Shown: positions 1-9,000 of the stretch, one piece after another
How positions within the stretch are numbered: the stretch's first letter is position 1
How the letters are laid out: every line of letters begins with the position of its first letter
IMG/VR virus record: IMGVR_UViG_3300028558_000001
Location: 62,001-126,000 of that record
DNA length: 64,000 nt
Direction: 5' to 3' (one strand)
From: a virus
Position numbers and translations under genes: made by a program
Notes under the pieces: model-generated
What the model saw: only the letters and a program-made list of their open reading frames with translations
The model's database searches: none
Told to the model about the DNA's origin: nothing

Positions 1-420
1 GAAGATTTCTCTGTTATCAGTAAATTTGATCTGAAATAACTTCTGGTGAATTGGAAGGAAGATTAAATCTCCTTCCATTGGTCTAGAGATAGAATAAGGT
101 GTACCGATAACTGTTTTGAATCTATCAATGGATACTGCTAGTGTAATCTGTGATCTAACTTGCATACCAAACTTGGAATAGATCGTATCTTGTGGAGCGT
201 TATTGAAACCTGAAATAGATTCGATAAGCATTTCAATTGTGATTGGCGTATCATAGACTGACTGATCATCTGTAAAATAGATTTGATCGAAATTCTGTAG
301 GTTTCTAGGAATATAGATTACATCTTGTCCGTAAATTTGAATCATTTCATCTACAAGGCTTTGGACCAAGCCTTGTTCAGAAGCATATGTAGTTTGATTA
401 AAGTACGGATTAACTGTCAT
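1..420 (-). CDS. 14: Neck protein gp14 (partial, C-terminus beyond the window)
   Basis: The first 140 codons are present; the gene runs off the window edge in frame. The start ATG is at 418-420. The N-terminus (MTVNPYF, then an EQGLVQSLVDEMIQIYG stretch and a DVIYIPR motif) has the pattern of T4 gp14 neck proteins. In T4, gp14 joins gp13 to form the collar that closes the filled head and receives the tail. It lies downstream of gene 13, as in T4, but a homing endonuclease gene separates them. The endonuclease stop codon shares one base with this ATG, so translation may be coupled. Family assignment is by remembered sequence pattern; order relative to gp13 supports it. Confidence 0.82.
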   Translation of the reverse strand, partial: MTVNPYFNQTTYASEQGLVQSLVDEMIQIYGQDVIYIPRNLQNFDQIYFTDDQSVYDTPITIEMLIESISGFNNAPQDTIYSKFGMQVRSQITLAVSIDRFKTVIGTPYSISRPMEGDLIFLPIHQKLFQIKFTDNREIF

Positions 421-1142
421 TAAATATATTTCCAGTTTTTAAATCGTTCTGTTTTACTATTTAACCTACACGTAATGGTTCTAGGAGTAACATTATATAC
501 TTTGGCTGCATCAATAAGTAGTTGATATTCTACTTCATCAATAATAAATGGCTTTGATTTAATTACTTTATTTCTATACTCTGGATTTTCCCATAACTTT
601 TTAGTATTATTACGGTGAACTTCTTTTAACTCACTTGAATCTTTATCAAGCCAAGTTTGTCTGTTTTCAACTGGAGATTTTTCTTCCCAATATTTGATCA
701 TAGCTTCTCTATGGCTGCGAGCGCCATCATCCGACTTTTTATAAATCCTAGTTTTAAGACCTTCTTTATATTTTTCTTTTACTTCTGGCCTTTGCATGGC
801 TTCCTTCGTTTTTTTAGAAATCTTTTCTTTAATAGTTAGAGCTTTATTTTCATCAGTAGTCCAACGTGCTACAGTTGTGTGTAAATTGTAGTATCTTACT
901 TTTATCTCTTCTTTTTTAACCATATTAAGGTAATATTGTTCTTTTTCAAACAGGTCTTTTTTATTAGTATATATTCTAATAATAATACGTCTTTTAAAAT
1001 CATCTGGTCTTCTTTTATAGGAAGCTTTCATCCATCTAGAAGAACAAATATATCCATCATCTTCTGTTCCCCAATGACAACCTACATAATATCTCTTATG
1101 TTTTCGGTCGAACCAGATGTAAACGAAACCATATTTTTCCAT
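420..1142 (-). CDS. GIY-YIG homing endonuclease, free-standing
   Basis: A 240-residue protein with an N-terminal GIY-YIG nuclease signature: GFVYIW at residues 5-10 and YYVGCH at about 18-23. A lysine-rich middle follows (KEKISKKTKEAM and similar NUMOD-like stretches), with a C-terminal helix-turn-helix-like tail (AAKVYNVTPRTITCRL). This is the build of T4 Seg/phage GIY-YIG homing enzymes, which cut intron-less or variant alleles and spread by gene conversion. It is inserted between genes 13 and 14, and its stop overlaps the gene 14 start by one base. A late-type octamer lies 33 bases before its ATG, with AGGAG just upstream of the start. Confidence 0.85.
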   Translation of the reverse strand: MEKYGFVYIWFDRKHKRYYVGCHWGTEDDGYICSSRWMKASYKRRPDDFKRRIIIRIYTNKKDLFEKEQYYLNMVKKEEIKVRYYNLHTTVARWTTDENKALTIKEKISKKTKEAMQRPEVKEKYKEGLKTRIYKKSDDGARSHREAMIKYWEEKSPVENRQTWLDKDSSELKEVHRNNTKKLWENPEYRNKVIKSKPFIIDEVEYQLLIDAAKVYNVTPRTITCRLNSKTERFKNWKYI

Positions 1143-1174
1143 AAAATTTTCTCCTGTAATTGTTTCTACAGAAG

Positions 1175-1182
1175 TATTTATG
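1175..1182 (-). promoter_or_regulatory. T4 late-type promoter octamer CATAAATA
   Basis: The minus strand reads CATAAATA, one base from the T4 late -10 element TATAAATA. It sits 33 bases before the homing endonuclease ATG, in the gap after gene 13, a spacing seen at several other late genes here. It would let the endonuclease and gene 14 be expressed late on their own. Confidence 0.5.
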
Positions 1183-1197
1183 GTAAAAGTGTACCCC

Positions 1198-1956
1198 TCA
1201 GCCTATATAAACACCCATAGGAGCAAAGTATGTTTCTCTCATTTCCTTTTCAAGCTTTTCCTGTTCAATAACAGCTTCATCATAAATCTGCTTACCATTG
1301 AAAGTAATACCAGAAGGAAGAGTCATTGGACCGTACTTAGATGTATTAGTTCCGTATTGCTTTTTGATTAGAGCCGTGGCATACTTCTGTAGCCAACGAT
1401 TACCCCAAATTCTAGGATATTCATCTGGATCAATAACGTTATATGCTTCAACCATAATGAAGATACCGGGATTGATACCTGTCCAATCCATATCAATATA
1501 TAGAGTATTCTTAAATCTATTGTATCTTACTGGCTTCTCACCAACTAGAATCTGTTCTAGGAATTCTAGTCTTGATAGAGCCATGTAATATGGAACCATT
1601 GAGACAGATGTTAGATTATGAAGATCGTTTAACATGATCTGATAATGTAGGGAGAACATGTTATTAGTACTCATTTCCAAATCAATTGGGAAAATGCGTA
1701 CTGCCCCGACAAAGTTATCAGGGAGAGTAATGTACTTGTTATCAATATCTTGTTGTGTTAGACAATATGCATAATACGTCTGTTCTGTACCATCATAATG
1801 AAAGTCAGTGAAGTAATTTAGGGCTTCGTCAATTCTATCATCCAACTGATTAGCCAAATCAACTGTATCACCTTGAATGTTGATTTGTAGAACTGGCGCA
1901 CCTAATGCTCTTAGGCAATATGCTGCAAATTCATCCCTTGAGGTAGGTACTGCCAT
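1198..1956 (-). CDS. 13: Neck protein gp13
   Basis: A 252-residue protein, slightly shorter than T4 gp13 (about 309). It begins MAVPTSRDEF, typical of the family (a prediction of helices packed on the portal side). The C-terminal half contains the conserved run around NRWLQKYATALIKKQYG and KYGPMTLPSGITFNG, characteristic of gp13 homologues. gp13 binds the portal after DNA packaging and, with gp14, forms the neck to which the tail attaches. The gene follows the M15 endolysin on the minus strand by only 14 bases, so both are probably on one late transcript. Confidence 0.88.
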   Translation of the reverse strand: MAVPTSRDEFAAYCLRALGAPVLQINIQGDTVDLANQLDDRIDEALNYFTDFHYDGTEQTYYAYCLTQQDIDNKYITLPDNFVGAVRIFPIDLEMSTNNMFSLHYQIMLNDLHNLTSVSMVPYYMALSRLEFLEQILVGEKPVRYNRFKNTLYIDMDWTGINPGIFIMVEAYNVIDPDEYPRIWGNRWLQKYATALIKKQYGTNTSKYGPMTLPSGITFNGKQIYDEAVIEQEKLEKEMRETYFAPMGVYIG

Positions 1957-1970
1957 GTCTTATTCCTTAC

Positions 1971-2468
1971 TTAATGATGAGCACATAATTGGAAATGCAT
2001 TGGATCAATATCATTGTTTGCACCGCGCCAACAAAATCCATGCTTCTGTAGAATTGTAGCAAACTTCTCATCAATCATCTGTCCACCAGTATACTTATGA
2101 GGGAATGGATTATGTTGTGGGTCCATATCAATAGCACATCCCCATGAATGTACTGATAGACGTGAACCGCCGCGTTCAAGGCGATAACAGAAGGTTCCAC
2201 CAGTAATATTGAGTCTCTTGGCAACAATGTAATCATGACCAAGTGTATTAAGTACGTCAGTAAAAGCAGCGTCGAATGTCTCTAGTGTCTTTTTATGAAC
2301 TTCTAGATGTAACATCGCTTCTTTTGGATTGCCAGAATAGAACATTGGATATGGAGTAACCCAATGTGTCATGTTTTCGGCATACCACTTTGGATCAACG
2401 TTGCCGTTTCTTCCTCTTGGATTGCCATAAAAAGCATCTAGTTCAACAATATTTTCTTTAGGCCACAT
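1971..2468 (-). CDS. Endolysin, M15-family L,D/D,D-peptidase
   Basis: A 165-residue single-domain protein with the zinc-peptidase M15 signature: a Ser-x-His-x-x-Gly-x-x-x-Asp motif (SVHSWGCAIDMD, about residues 125-136) and a C-terminal DPMHFQ histidine. These supply the His, Asp and His ligands of the catalytic zinc. M15 endolysins cleave peptide cross-links in peptidoglycan. It has no signal peptide or membrane segment, so release probably depends on a holin that I could not identify. It lies among virion genes, just upstream of gene 13, far from the spanin pair at 62.2 kb. The ATG is preceded by an AGAGGAAAA ribosome site and, further up, AATAAATA. Confidence 0.87.
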   Translation of the reverse strand: MWPKENIVELDAFYGNPRGRNGNVDPKWYAENMTHWVTPYPMFYSGNPKEAMLHLEVHKKTLETFDAAFTDVLNTLGHDYIVAKRLNITGGTFCYRLERGGSRLSVHSWGCAIDMDPQHNPFPHKYTGGQMIDEKFATILQKHGFCWRGANNDIDPMHFQLCAHH

Positions 2469-2498
2469 TATGAATTTTCCTCTGTTAGTTATATATTC

Positions 2499-2506
2499 TA
2501 TTTATT
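2499..2506 (-). promoter_or_regulatory. T4 late-type promoter octamer AATAAATA
   Basis: The minus strand reads AATAAATA 31 bases before the M15 endolysin start, overlapping the stop codon of the preceding gene. The position fits a late promoter that boosts endolysin expression. Confidence 0.45.
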
Positions 2507-3149
2507 AGGAAACAGGCCAAACAACTGCATCAATTTCAGCAGTTGTAGTAATTGAATTGTTACTAATTCCATTTAGAACTGTGCCATATGTAATATAAGT
2601 ATTAGAAATCCAATTTCCTACTTCTGTGGCTAGTGTGATACATTCTGACCCTAGAATTGAAGTAGCAACTCCATTGTTATCAATCCAAGTCTTAGACTGA
2701 GTTGGATAATTCTGACCAAAGAGGGCTAGAAGTGATAATGATGCTTGCGTTGATGAAGTACCATCACATAGAATTTCTTTTGGAGTAGAATTGGCTTCCG
2801 CTACATTAACAGTAATGCCTTTATATAGGACATTGTAATGAACTAGATCAGTATATACATTTAATGATACTGATGGAGAAGGGGCAACAGTCTGATACAT
2901 AGAAGTTGCAACAATGGTGTTGGCAAATCTTTCATATGTAATACCACAAACTACCTGATTGTTTGCTGGTTGTTGAACAGGATCAGCTACCCTATAAATG
3001 TTTAGGGGTAATAGATCAGCATCGGCCATTGCCCATAATGTTGACCATGCGTATGAAACTGTATTAGCACCAGCACCAGTTGTAACTGGATTGCCGGGCG
3101 CTAATGGAATTATTGCCCCTGATGCATCTAAACTTACTAAAGTAGTCAA
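2505..3149 (-). CDS. Fibre-associated accessory protein, possible DUF4376-like
   Basis: A 214-residue protein with no catalytic motif. The N-terminus (SLDASGAIIPLAPGNP) is typical of phage tail accessory proteins. The C-terminal half has the pattern Trp-hydrophobic-Asp, then ECITLATEVGNWI, resembling the small helical domain (DUF4376-like) often found next to tail-fibre genes. It directly follows the glycine-rich adhesin and S74 fibre genes on the same strand, so a role in fibre assembly or as a minor fibre component is the simplest inference. Domain assignment is from memory and weak. Confidence 0.45.
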   Translation of the reverse strand: MTTLVSLDASGAIIPLAPGNPVTTGAGANTVSYAWSTLWAMADADLLPLNIYRVADPVQQPANNQVVCGITYERFANTIVATSMYQTVAPSPSVSLNVYTDLVHYNVLYKGITVNVAEANSTPKEILCDGTSSTQASLSLLALFGQNYPTQSKTWIDNNGVATSILGSECITLATEVGNWISNTYITYGTVLNGISNNSITTTAEIDAVVWPVS

Positions 3150-3160
3150 TTATATTCTCC

Positions 3161-3934
3161 TTAACCCCAAGATATTAAAACTCGTCCATTACCACCAGTG
3201 CCGCCTTGTGAATAACCTGATATAAGACCACCGCCGCCACCGCCGCCTACTGTTACGGACAGTCCTGTTCCTACTGCTATATTTCCAATGTAATAAGTAG
3301 ACTGTGAATAACCAGCGCCACCGCCTCCCCCGCCGCCGATCCCGCCACCGGAATTATAACCGCCGCCACCGCCACCACCCGGCCATGATCCTCCACCACC
3401 GGCTGTTCCCCCCGCAGCACCGCCGCCACCACCACCCGGCGAGCCGCCACCAGCACCGGCATAACCTAATCCACCAGAACCACCAGAATTACCACCGTCG
3501 TTTACTTGATTACCACCACCAGCAGAACCACCACCGCCTCCAGCATAATATCCAGAACCACCACCGCCTCCAGAAGCCCACAAATATCCACTTATTTGTG
3601 ATGTTCCACCACCAGAACCACCAGCATAAACATAATTAGTATAGCCAGCAGTACCGCCGCCGCCGCCACCCCAAACTTGGAATGTTATCCAGTTGAAGTG
3701 AGGAACATACCAAGTATAAGTTCCGGGCGTTCCTTGGTCCCATGAACCGGGAACGGCAGAAGTAGTTCCATAGAATTGTTTAATATCAATCAGACCTGAT
3801 GTGGGTACACCAGCGTTAGCAGAAATATTAGGAACGTATGAACCACCGCGATAATATGATTTTAAATCATTACCACCACCGAATTCGTTAATAATATTTT
3901 TTAAGCTTATTAGTCCAGAAGATGGAAGAGTCAT
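3161..3934 (-). CDS. Glycine-rich tip adhesin / receptor-binding candidate
   Basis: 257 residues. The first 60 contain two copies of a short phage virion motif (PSSGLISLKNI and PTSGLIDIKQFYG). From about residue 85 to the end the protein is dominated by glycine runs (for example VWGGGGGG and many GGGG-aromatic-GG blocks). This is the composition of polyglycine-sandwich adhesins such as the gp38 tips of T2/S16-like phages. Its start codon overlaps the stop of the S74 tail-fibre gene (ATGA), the classic arrangement of a fibre followed by its tip protein. I infer host-receptor recognition at the distal tail fibre; no homologue could be searched. Confidence 0.65.
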   Translation of the reverse strand: MTLPSSGLISLKNIINEFGGGNDLKSYYRGGSYVPNISANAGVPTSGLIDIKQFYGTTSAVPGSWDQGTPGTYTWYVPHFNWITFQVWGGGGGGTAGYTNYVYAGGSGGGTSQISGYLWASGGGGGSGYYAGGGGGSAGGGNQVNDGGNSGGSGGLGYAGAGGGSPGGGGGGAAGGTAGGGGSWPGGGGGGGYNSGGGIGGGGGGGAGYSQSTYYIGNIAVGTGLSVTVGGGGGGGLISGYSQGGTGGNGRVLISWG

Positions 3935-5757
3935 TTACTTTCCAGTATTTTGATTCTATCTTGTAGTTCTTTAATTTGCTTTTGTTGAGCCTGAACCGCG
4001 CCAATTAAATCGAAGATAATCTTATTTTCAGAAACAGTTAAATATGGATTTCCATTTTCATCTTTAGATGTTTCATTAATATGAACTGCATCTGGATTAA
4101 TTGGTACAACTTCCTGTGCGATCAAACCTCTTTGACGTTCACCTTCTTCTTTACCATTGATAGAACGTCCAATAGTATTCCAAGAGAAATCAACTACTCT
4201 ATATGAGTTTACTCTATGTAGACCTTCAACTGCATTAACAGAGACAATGTTTTCCTTAAGTCTTTCATCTGACCATGAAGCGTAAAGATCGCCAGTAGTA
4301 TAGAAGTTTCCATCATAGTTCATTAACCATTTAATAGTATTAGTATGGTCATTGAAACCATGTTGGTAGGAAGAGCCATTAGCAGCGGAAACATAAGTAG
4401 AGGTTCCGTTAGGTGTTATTTGAATTCTGGCAACAGAATTAGCATCATAGATATAACCAGTTGTAAGAATATGATTTGTGGATGATATTAATCCACCAAA
4501 GTTAGTTCCTGCTCCAGTACCGTCAATATTTACAACGCCAGTTGAAAGGTTCCAAGAAAGAGGTCTAAAGCTATTATATGTTCCTGTAGTATTGCCAGAT
4601 GCAGTCTGCATGAAGTACATAGAAGCACCATCATTACGGAAGAAAGTAGCATATGTTCCTCCGACTAATCTATATTGACCACCAGTACCGGAAGCATCAG
4701 TAGCAATTGCTAAGATAGAATTTGCTGCGATAGTATTGGCATTAATAGTATTTGATGTATGGGCAACAATAGTAGTTGTATTTGCTACGATAGTATTTGC
4801 GGTAATTGCAACCAAGTTAGCATTATTAGCTGTTACTGAATTGGAAGTAACAGATACTAAGTTAGCGGTATTAGATGTTAAAGCAGTAATTGTTCCGGTA
4901 TTGCTTCCAAGATTTACGGTAGAAACAGTATTAGTAGAAACAGTATTAGAAACAGTTAATATGCCTGTTGTACTATTGTATGTAAATGCCGCAGAAGCAC
5001 CCATTGTTCCAGAGCTATTAAACTGAACCTGTGTGTTAGCACCACCAGCAGCTACTAATGACGCAATAGAAACATATGAACCATTAGCATTTAAATAAAA
5101 TGATCCATTTGAAATGGCCGCTGTAGAAGGAACGGTAATATTAATGTTAGAGGTAGAGTTAGCTACCGCTATACTTGATGGTGTTAGAGTAACCTTGACA
5201 GTTGAGTTACCAACTAATACTGTATTATTTGTAGTTAGATTGGCATTAAGTGTTACAGTATTTCCAAATGTAGTTGGAGCATTTACAGTTAGGTTGTTTG
5301 AGGTAACTACTAGATTATTAGAATTAAATGCAGTATTAGAAACATTGAATGTAAGTAGGTTGGTGTTTACAGTATATGTATTAGAAGTAACTGATGAGTT
5401 TACAACAGATACAGACCATATAGAAGTATTAACTGAAACAGAGTTTGACGGAGTTAATGCAATATTCAGAGGGGTCATTGAGAAGAAGGTATTTGTAGTA
5501 TTGGCAAATACCGTATTGGTAACAATATTTAAAGTATTTGGAGCATTGATGGTCCCGCCACCAATGGAGTTACCGACGTTTAATACATTGATACCAATAT
5601 AGCCGTTACATACACCATTACCAGTTGTTACTGATCCAGTAGTGCTAGAATCTACAGTAAAGGTATTTGATGAAATGATTGTAGCAATCTGGTTAGTTCT
5701 GGTTAACCAAACTCCAAATGACTGACTATTTGCAACTGTAGAGACTGTAATTGACAT
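3931..5757 (-). CDS. Tail fibre with C-terminal peptidase S74 chaperone
   Basis: A 608-residue fibrous protein. Residues 1-350 are rich in short Asn/Thr/Ser/Val repeats (NTVSTNTV-like strings), typical of trimeric beta-structured shafts. The last about 115 residues start SDERLKENI, the hallmark of the S74 intramolecular chaperone. This domain trimerises fibres and then cleaves itself off. The tail (LIGAVQAQQKQIKELQDRIKIL) is a coiled coil, also typical of S74. The gene lies in the baseplate-fibre module and is translationally coupled to the glycine-rich adhesin downstream. Confidence 0.87.
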   Translation of the reverse strand: MSITVSTVANSQSFGVWLTRTNQIATIISSNTFTVDSSTTGSVTTGNGVCNGYIGINVLNVGNSIGGGTINAPNTLNIVTNTVFANTTNTFFSMTPLNIALTPSNSVSVNTSIWSVSVVNSSVTSNTYTVNTNLLTFNVSNTAFNSNNLVVTSNNLTVNAPTTFGNTVTLNANLTTNNTVLVGNSTVKVTLTPSSIAVANSTSNINITVPSTAAISNGSFYLNANGSYVSIASLVAAGGANTQVQFNSSGTMGASAAFTYNSTTGILTVSNTVSTNTVSTVNLGSNTGTITALTSNTANLVSVTSNSVTANNANLVAITANTIVANTTTIVAHTSNTINANTIAANSILAIATDASGTGGQYRLVGGTYATFFRNDGASMYFMQTASGNTTGTYNSFRPLSWNLSTGVVNIDGTGAGTNFGGLISSTNHILTTGYIYDANSVARIQITPNGTSTYVSAANGSSYQHGFNDHTNTIKWLMNYDGNFYTTGDLYASWSDERLKENIVSVNAVEGLHRVNSYRVVDFSWNTIGRSINGKEEGERQRGLIAQEVVPINPDAVHINETSKDENGNPYLTVSENKIIFDLIGAVQAQQKQIKELQDRIKILESK

Positions 5758-5772
5758 TTATATCCTATTTCT

Positions 5773-5991
5773 TTACGTTAATTTCTGTAAAATTAAGTTT
5801 AACTTTTCGTTAATATCTTCTACTTGCTTTTTAATATCATCATGCTCTACAATCATCTTCGTCAATTTAATTCTATTTTCACGTTCTTTCTTATAACCAT
5901 TTAGACCTTCAACATTGGTGTTCAAGATCGCTTTGGAATGAGAATCTCTTACTAAATATGGGTTATTTTCAACTTTAATATAGGATGACAT
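5773..5991 (-). CDS. Small conserved virion-module protein with coiled coil
   Basis: 72 residues. It opens MSSYIKVENNPYLVRD and continues SHSKAILNTN, a pattern I recall from short proteins beside baseplate genes of T4-like phages. The second half (EHDDIKKQVEDINEKLNLILQKL) is a predicted coiled coil. A perfect late octamer TATAAATA lies 19 bases upstream and AAGGAA precedes the ATG, so it is a real late gene. Function is unknown; a small fibre-attachment or assembly role would fit the neighbours. Confidence 0.65.
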   Translation of the reverse strand: MSSYIKVENNPYLVRDSHSKAILNTNVEGLNGYKKERENRIKLTKMIVEHDDIKKQVEDINEKLNLILQKLT

Positions 5992-6009
5992 GCATAAATT
6001 CCTTTATGT

Positions 6010-6017
6010 TATTTATA
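6010..6017 (-). promoter_or_regulatory. T4 late promoter TATAAATA
   Basis: An exact T4 late -10 octamer on the minus strand, 19 bases before the 72-residue gene and just downstream of the giant structural gene. It would drive the small gene and the S74 fibre. Confidence 0.65.
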
Positions 6018-6020
6018 AGA

Positions 6021-9000
6021 TTAAGCGGATGAAGGCGTAGCGATTGCTCTCAAATCACTTAATCTTGGATATAGGTATGATCCTGCATTTGATAGTAGGA
6101 CTACCTTAACAGCAAATGTGCTGTATGTGGTATATACCTGTCCAGTATTAGCTACATAAGTCAAGATACTTGTATTAGCTGGATCGAGATATGCAGTAGC
6201 ATTGCTTGGACTTGGAGCAGTAACAGGTAATGTAAAGATATATTCCTTGGTATCCTGCTTATTTACAGTAGATGATCTTACTGTATTTGTAGTGTTCATA
6301 GGAGTCCATAGTTTATTATTGAATGGATCAGAATCATATTGATTTAGGAATTTACCATATACATAAATCTGTGTGCCAGTAGGCCAATAAGCACCTAGAT
6401 ATACGATCAAATCTTCTGCATCCATACCTGTAGTTAGGGTAACTGTCTGAGAAATATATCTATTGACGGCCTGACCGTTATTGTTCAACTCAGATGTATA
6501 AACATCGTTGTTTGCATCTTCTGCATTGATTACAGTATGTAGGCATACTGCACCTAGCTTAGCAGTATCAATAATAGGTGAAATTAGGCTTGTCTGAGAT
6601 ACAAATGATGCATTGATTACAAGTGACTTATTTCCGTTCTTATAGATCAATTCATTTGAACGAGACATTACAACACGTTCCTGATCAATGAATGGAGTCG
6701 AAACACCAAATGATAGACCAGTTGAAGTTGTATCTGTTACATATGAAGTCGCTGAATTAGAAGTTCCAATTAAGTTATATGTTAGTGCAGTATCATTCAT
6801 TGCAGTAACAGCAAGTTTAGGCATTAATTCGCCATAATAAATATCGTTTAATGTAACTGTATTAGCATATGCTCCACTTGTTGAACCAATCAAGTACATG
6901 TTATTTGAGAACTGGATTGTTGAATTTGCCGTAGAGTTAGTGATATATAGGCTTGAGCTATTAGCAATAGAGACAATGCCAGTCAATCCAGTATTGCCAA
7001 TGATATTACCGATAGCAACTGTGCTGCTTGTAAATGTTGGTGCTGTATTGATAGAGAACGTTGTTCCAGTTAGAATGCTATTAACGTTAGCAACAAAAGC
7101 CTGTGACGTTGCAGAGTTTCTAAGAACAATCTTAGAGTTTGCTGTAAATAGACCTGAATTTGGAACAGTAATAATAGTATTACCTGATGTAGTTGCACCT
7201 GTTGTTACAACATCATTGGCAACAGGATATACTGCTTCTCCAAGCTGGAAGCTTCCACCATTAGTATTAGTAATAGTGAAGTATTCAGTATTATCATTTA
7301 CTAATTGTGCTGTGCCATTTAATGCAGTAAATGCATAAGTATATAGGTTAAACTTCAATCTCTTTGTCTGATCGGCAGTCCATGTTGTATTCTGAGAAGA
7401 CGTGAACAAATCACCTGTTCCGGTTAAGGAATAGATTGGTGAACCTGAAATAGTATCAGTTTTGCCAAGTTCTGCAACCCATAAGTTGTAGTTTGGATTT
7501 GAACCGTCTGGCATAATAACGATGCAATATTGTGTACCTGTCTGTAGAAGTACAGGAGCCTCAAATTGTACATTGGTTGCAACTGATGAATCAGATGAAA
7601 CATTGATCTGAGAAGGTGTTAAGTGAACTTGTGAGAAGTTCTGAATCGTCGCACCGGGATAACCATTCTGCATGTCACGGATCATAACTGTAACACCCAA
7701 GATTGGGTCTACTGATTCAAAGAACAAATCTACAGAAGAAACGAAAACCCCTTGAATATCATTTGATCCAAATACTTCATTGGTAATTGTAATACCCTGT
7801 GCTAATGGATCGACAATATAGTTAGATACGCCCTGAATAGTTGACGTAGTTGATGAAGTTGTCATAGTATTTGACACTTTTGTTGCAACTATCTGTGGGG
7901 TAATTGTATTAAGAGTTACGTTATTTTCTGCATAGGCAATATTAGTACCATAATAGGTAGCTGATGCAGTTGTAGTAATTGCATTTGATAGCGTTACCAT
8001 GTTATTAACATCACAAAGATTAAATGTTCTATTACCTGATCTAAAGGTAGCCGCTGGTAGGTAGAACATACCATAGATAGTTCCAGTAGAATCAGTAACT
8101 AGATTTTGACCGGCTTTAATATTGAAGTTAGAATCAGTTAATACGCAATCAGCAGATACGTTGGTATCATCCATCCAAGCATATAGTCTTGTATTTGGCT
8201 TCAAACCAGTTGCAATAAATTTAATTAGTTTAGCTTGACAATATGGCTGGATACTTACGTTTGTAACGTATGTTCCTAGATTATAGCTATTATTAGCTGC
8301 GGTTACGCCATATTTAGTACCATACTGAACATAATTATTATTTACAGTAGTAGTAGATACGGTAGCATTGGCATATGCAGTAAATGCCTGTGAAATATTT
8401 GGATTGCCTTCTGATACAATTAGAGGGCTTCCGTTATATGTTCCAGTAATTAAATTGCTTAGGCTTACTGCACCAGCCTTAATATATTGCTGAGAAGTAC
8501 TAGTAGAAGCAGATGAAGATGTTTCCTGCCAATTTCCCCATTGAGTAGGCCAAGCATTTGATATATTGGAGAAATTAGAGTATGAGTTATCTGTAACTAC
8601 AACATCTGGATTTACTGTTACGTCTGGTTGATAATCGCCAGTTGGGTTTAGAGTAATCGTACCTGACCATACATATAAGCTGTCTTGGGCAGCATTCATT
8701 GTCTCAGAAGCAAATGGCTGAGCAATGAATGGAGAAGAATTCTGGTTTGCAGTTAGTGAAACAATTCTACCATCAGATGAAACAGAGCAATTATCTCCAT
8801 TAATCTTATTATATTGTAGATGTACTAATTGTTGATTAAAAATAGGACGTGCTTCGCAGTTTGCAGAGTCAATAGCGATATTGAAATTAATATCACTAGT
8901 ATTACAAATTGTGAAATTCTGGAATGGGTCTGCTAGAATACCATTCTGCATTCTGTTCTGACCAGATGAATTTGTAATCATTAGGTTTTTTGCAGATAAT

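Noticed and set aside
3304-3639. Open frame on the plus strand rich in His and Asn
   Set aside because: It is the reverse complement of the glycine-rich adhesin codons (GGN), with no ribosome site, in the middle of a convincing late gene.
4736-5602. Long Val/Leu/Thr-rich plus-strand frames
   Set aside because: Antisense shadow of the tail fibre's Asn/Thr/Val repeats; no start signal and hydrophobic composition typical of a shadow.
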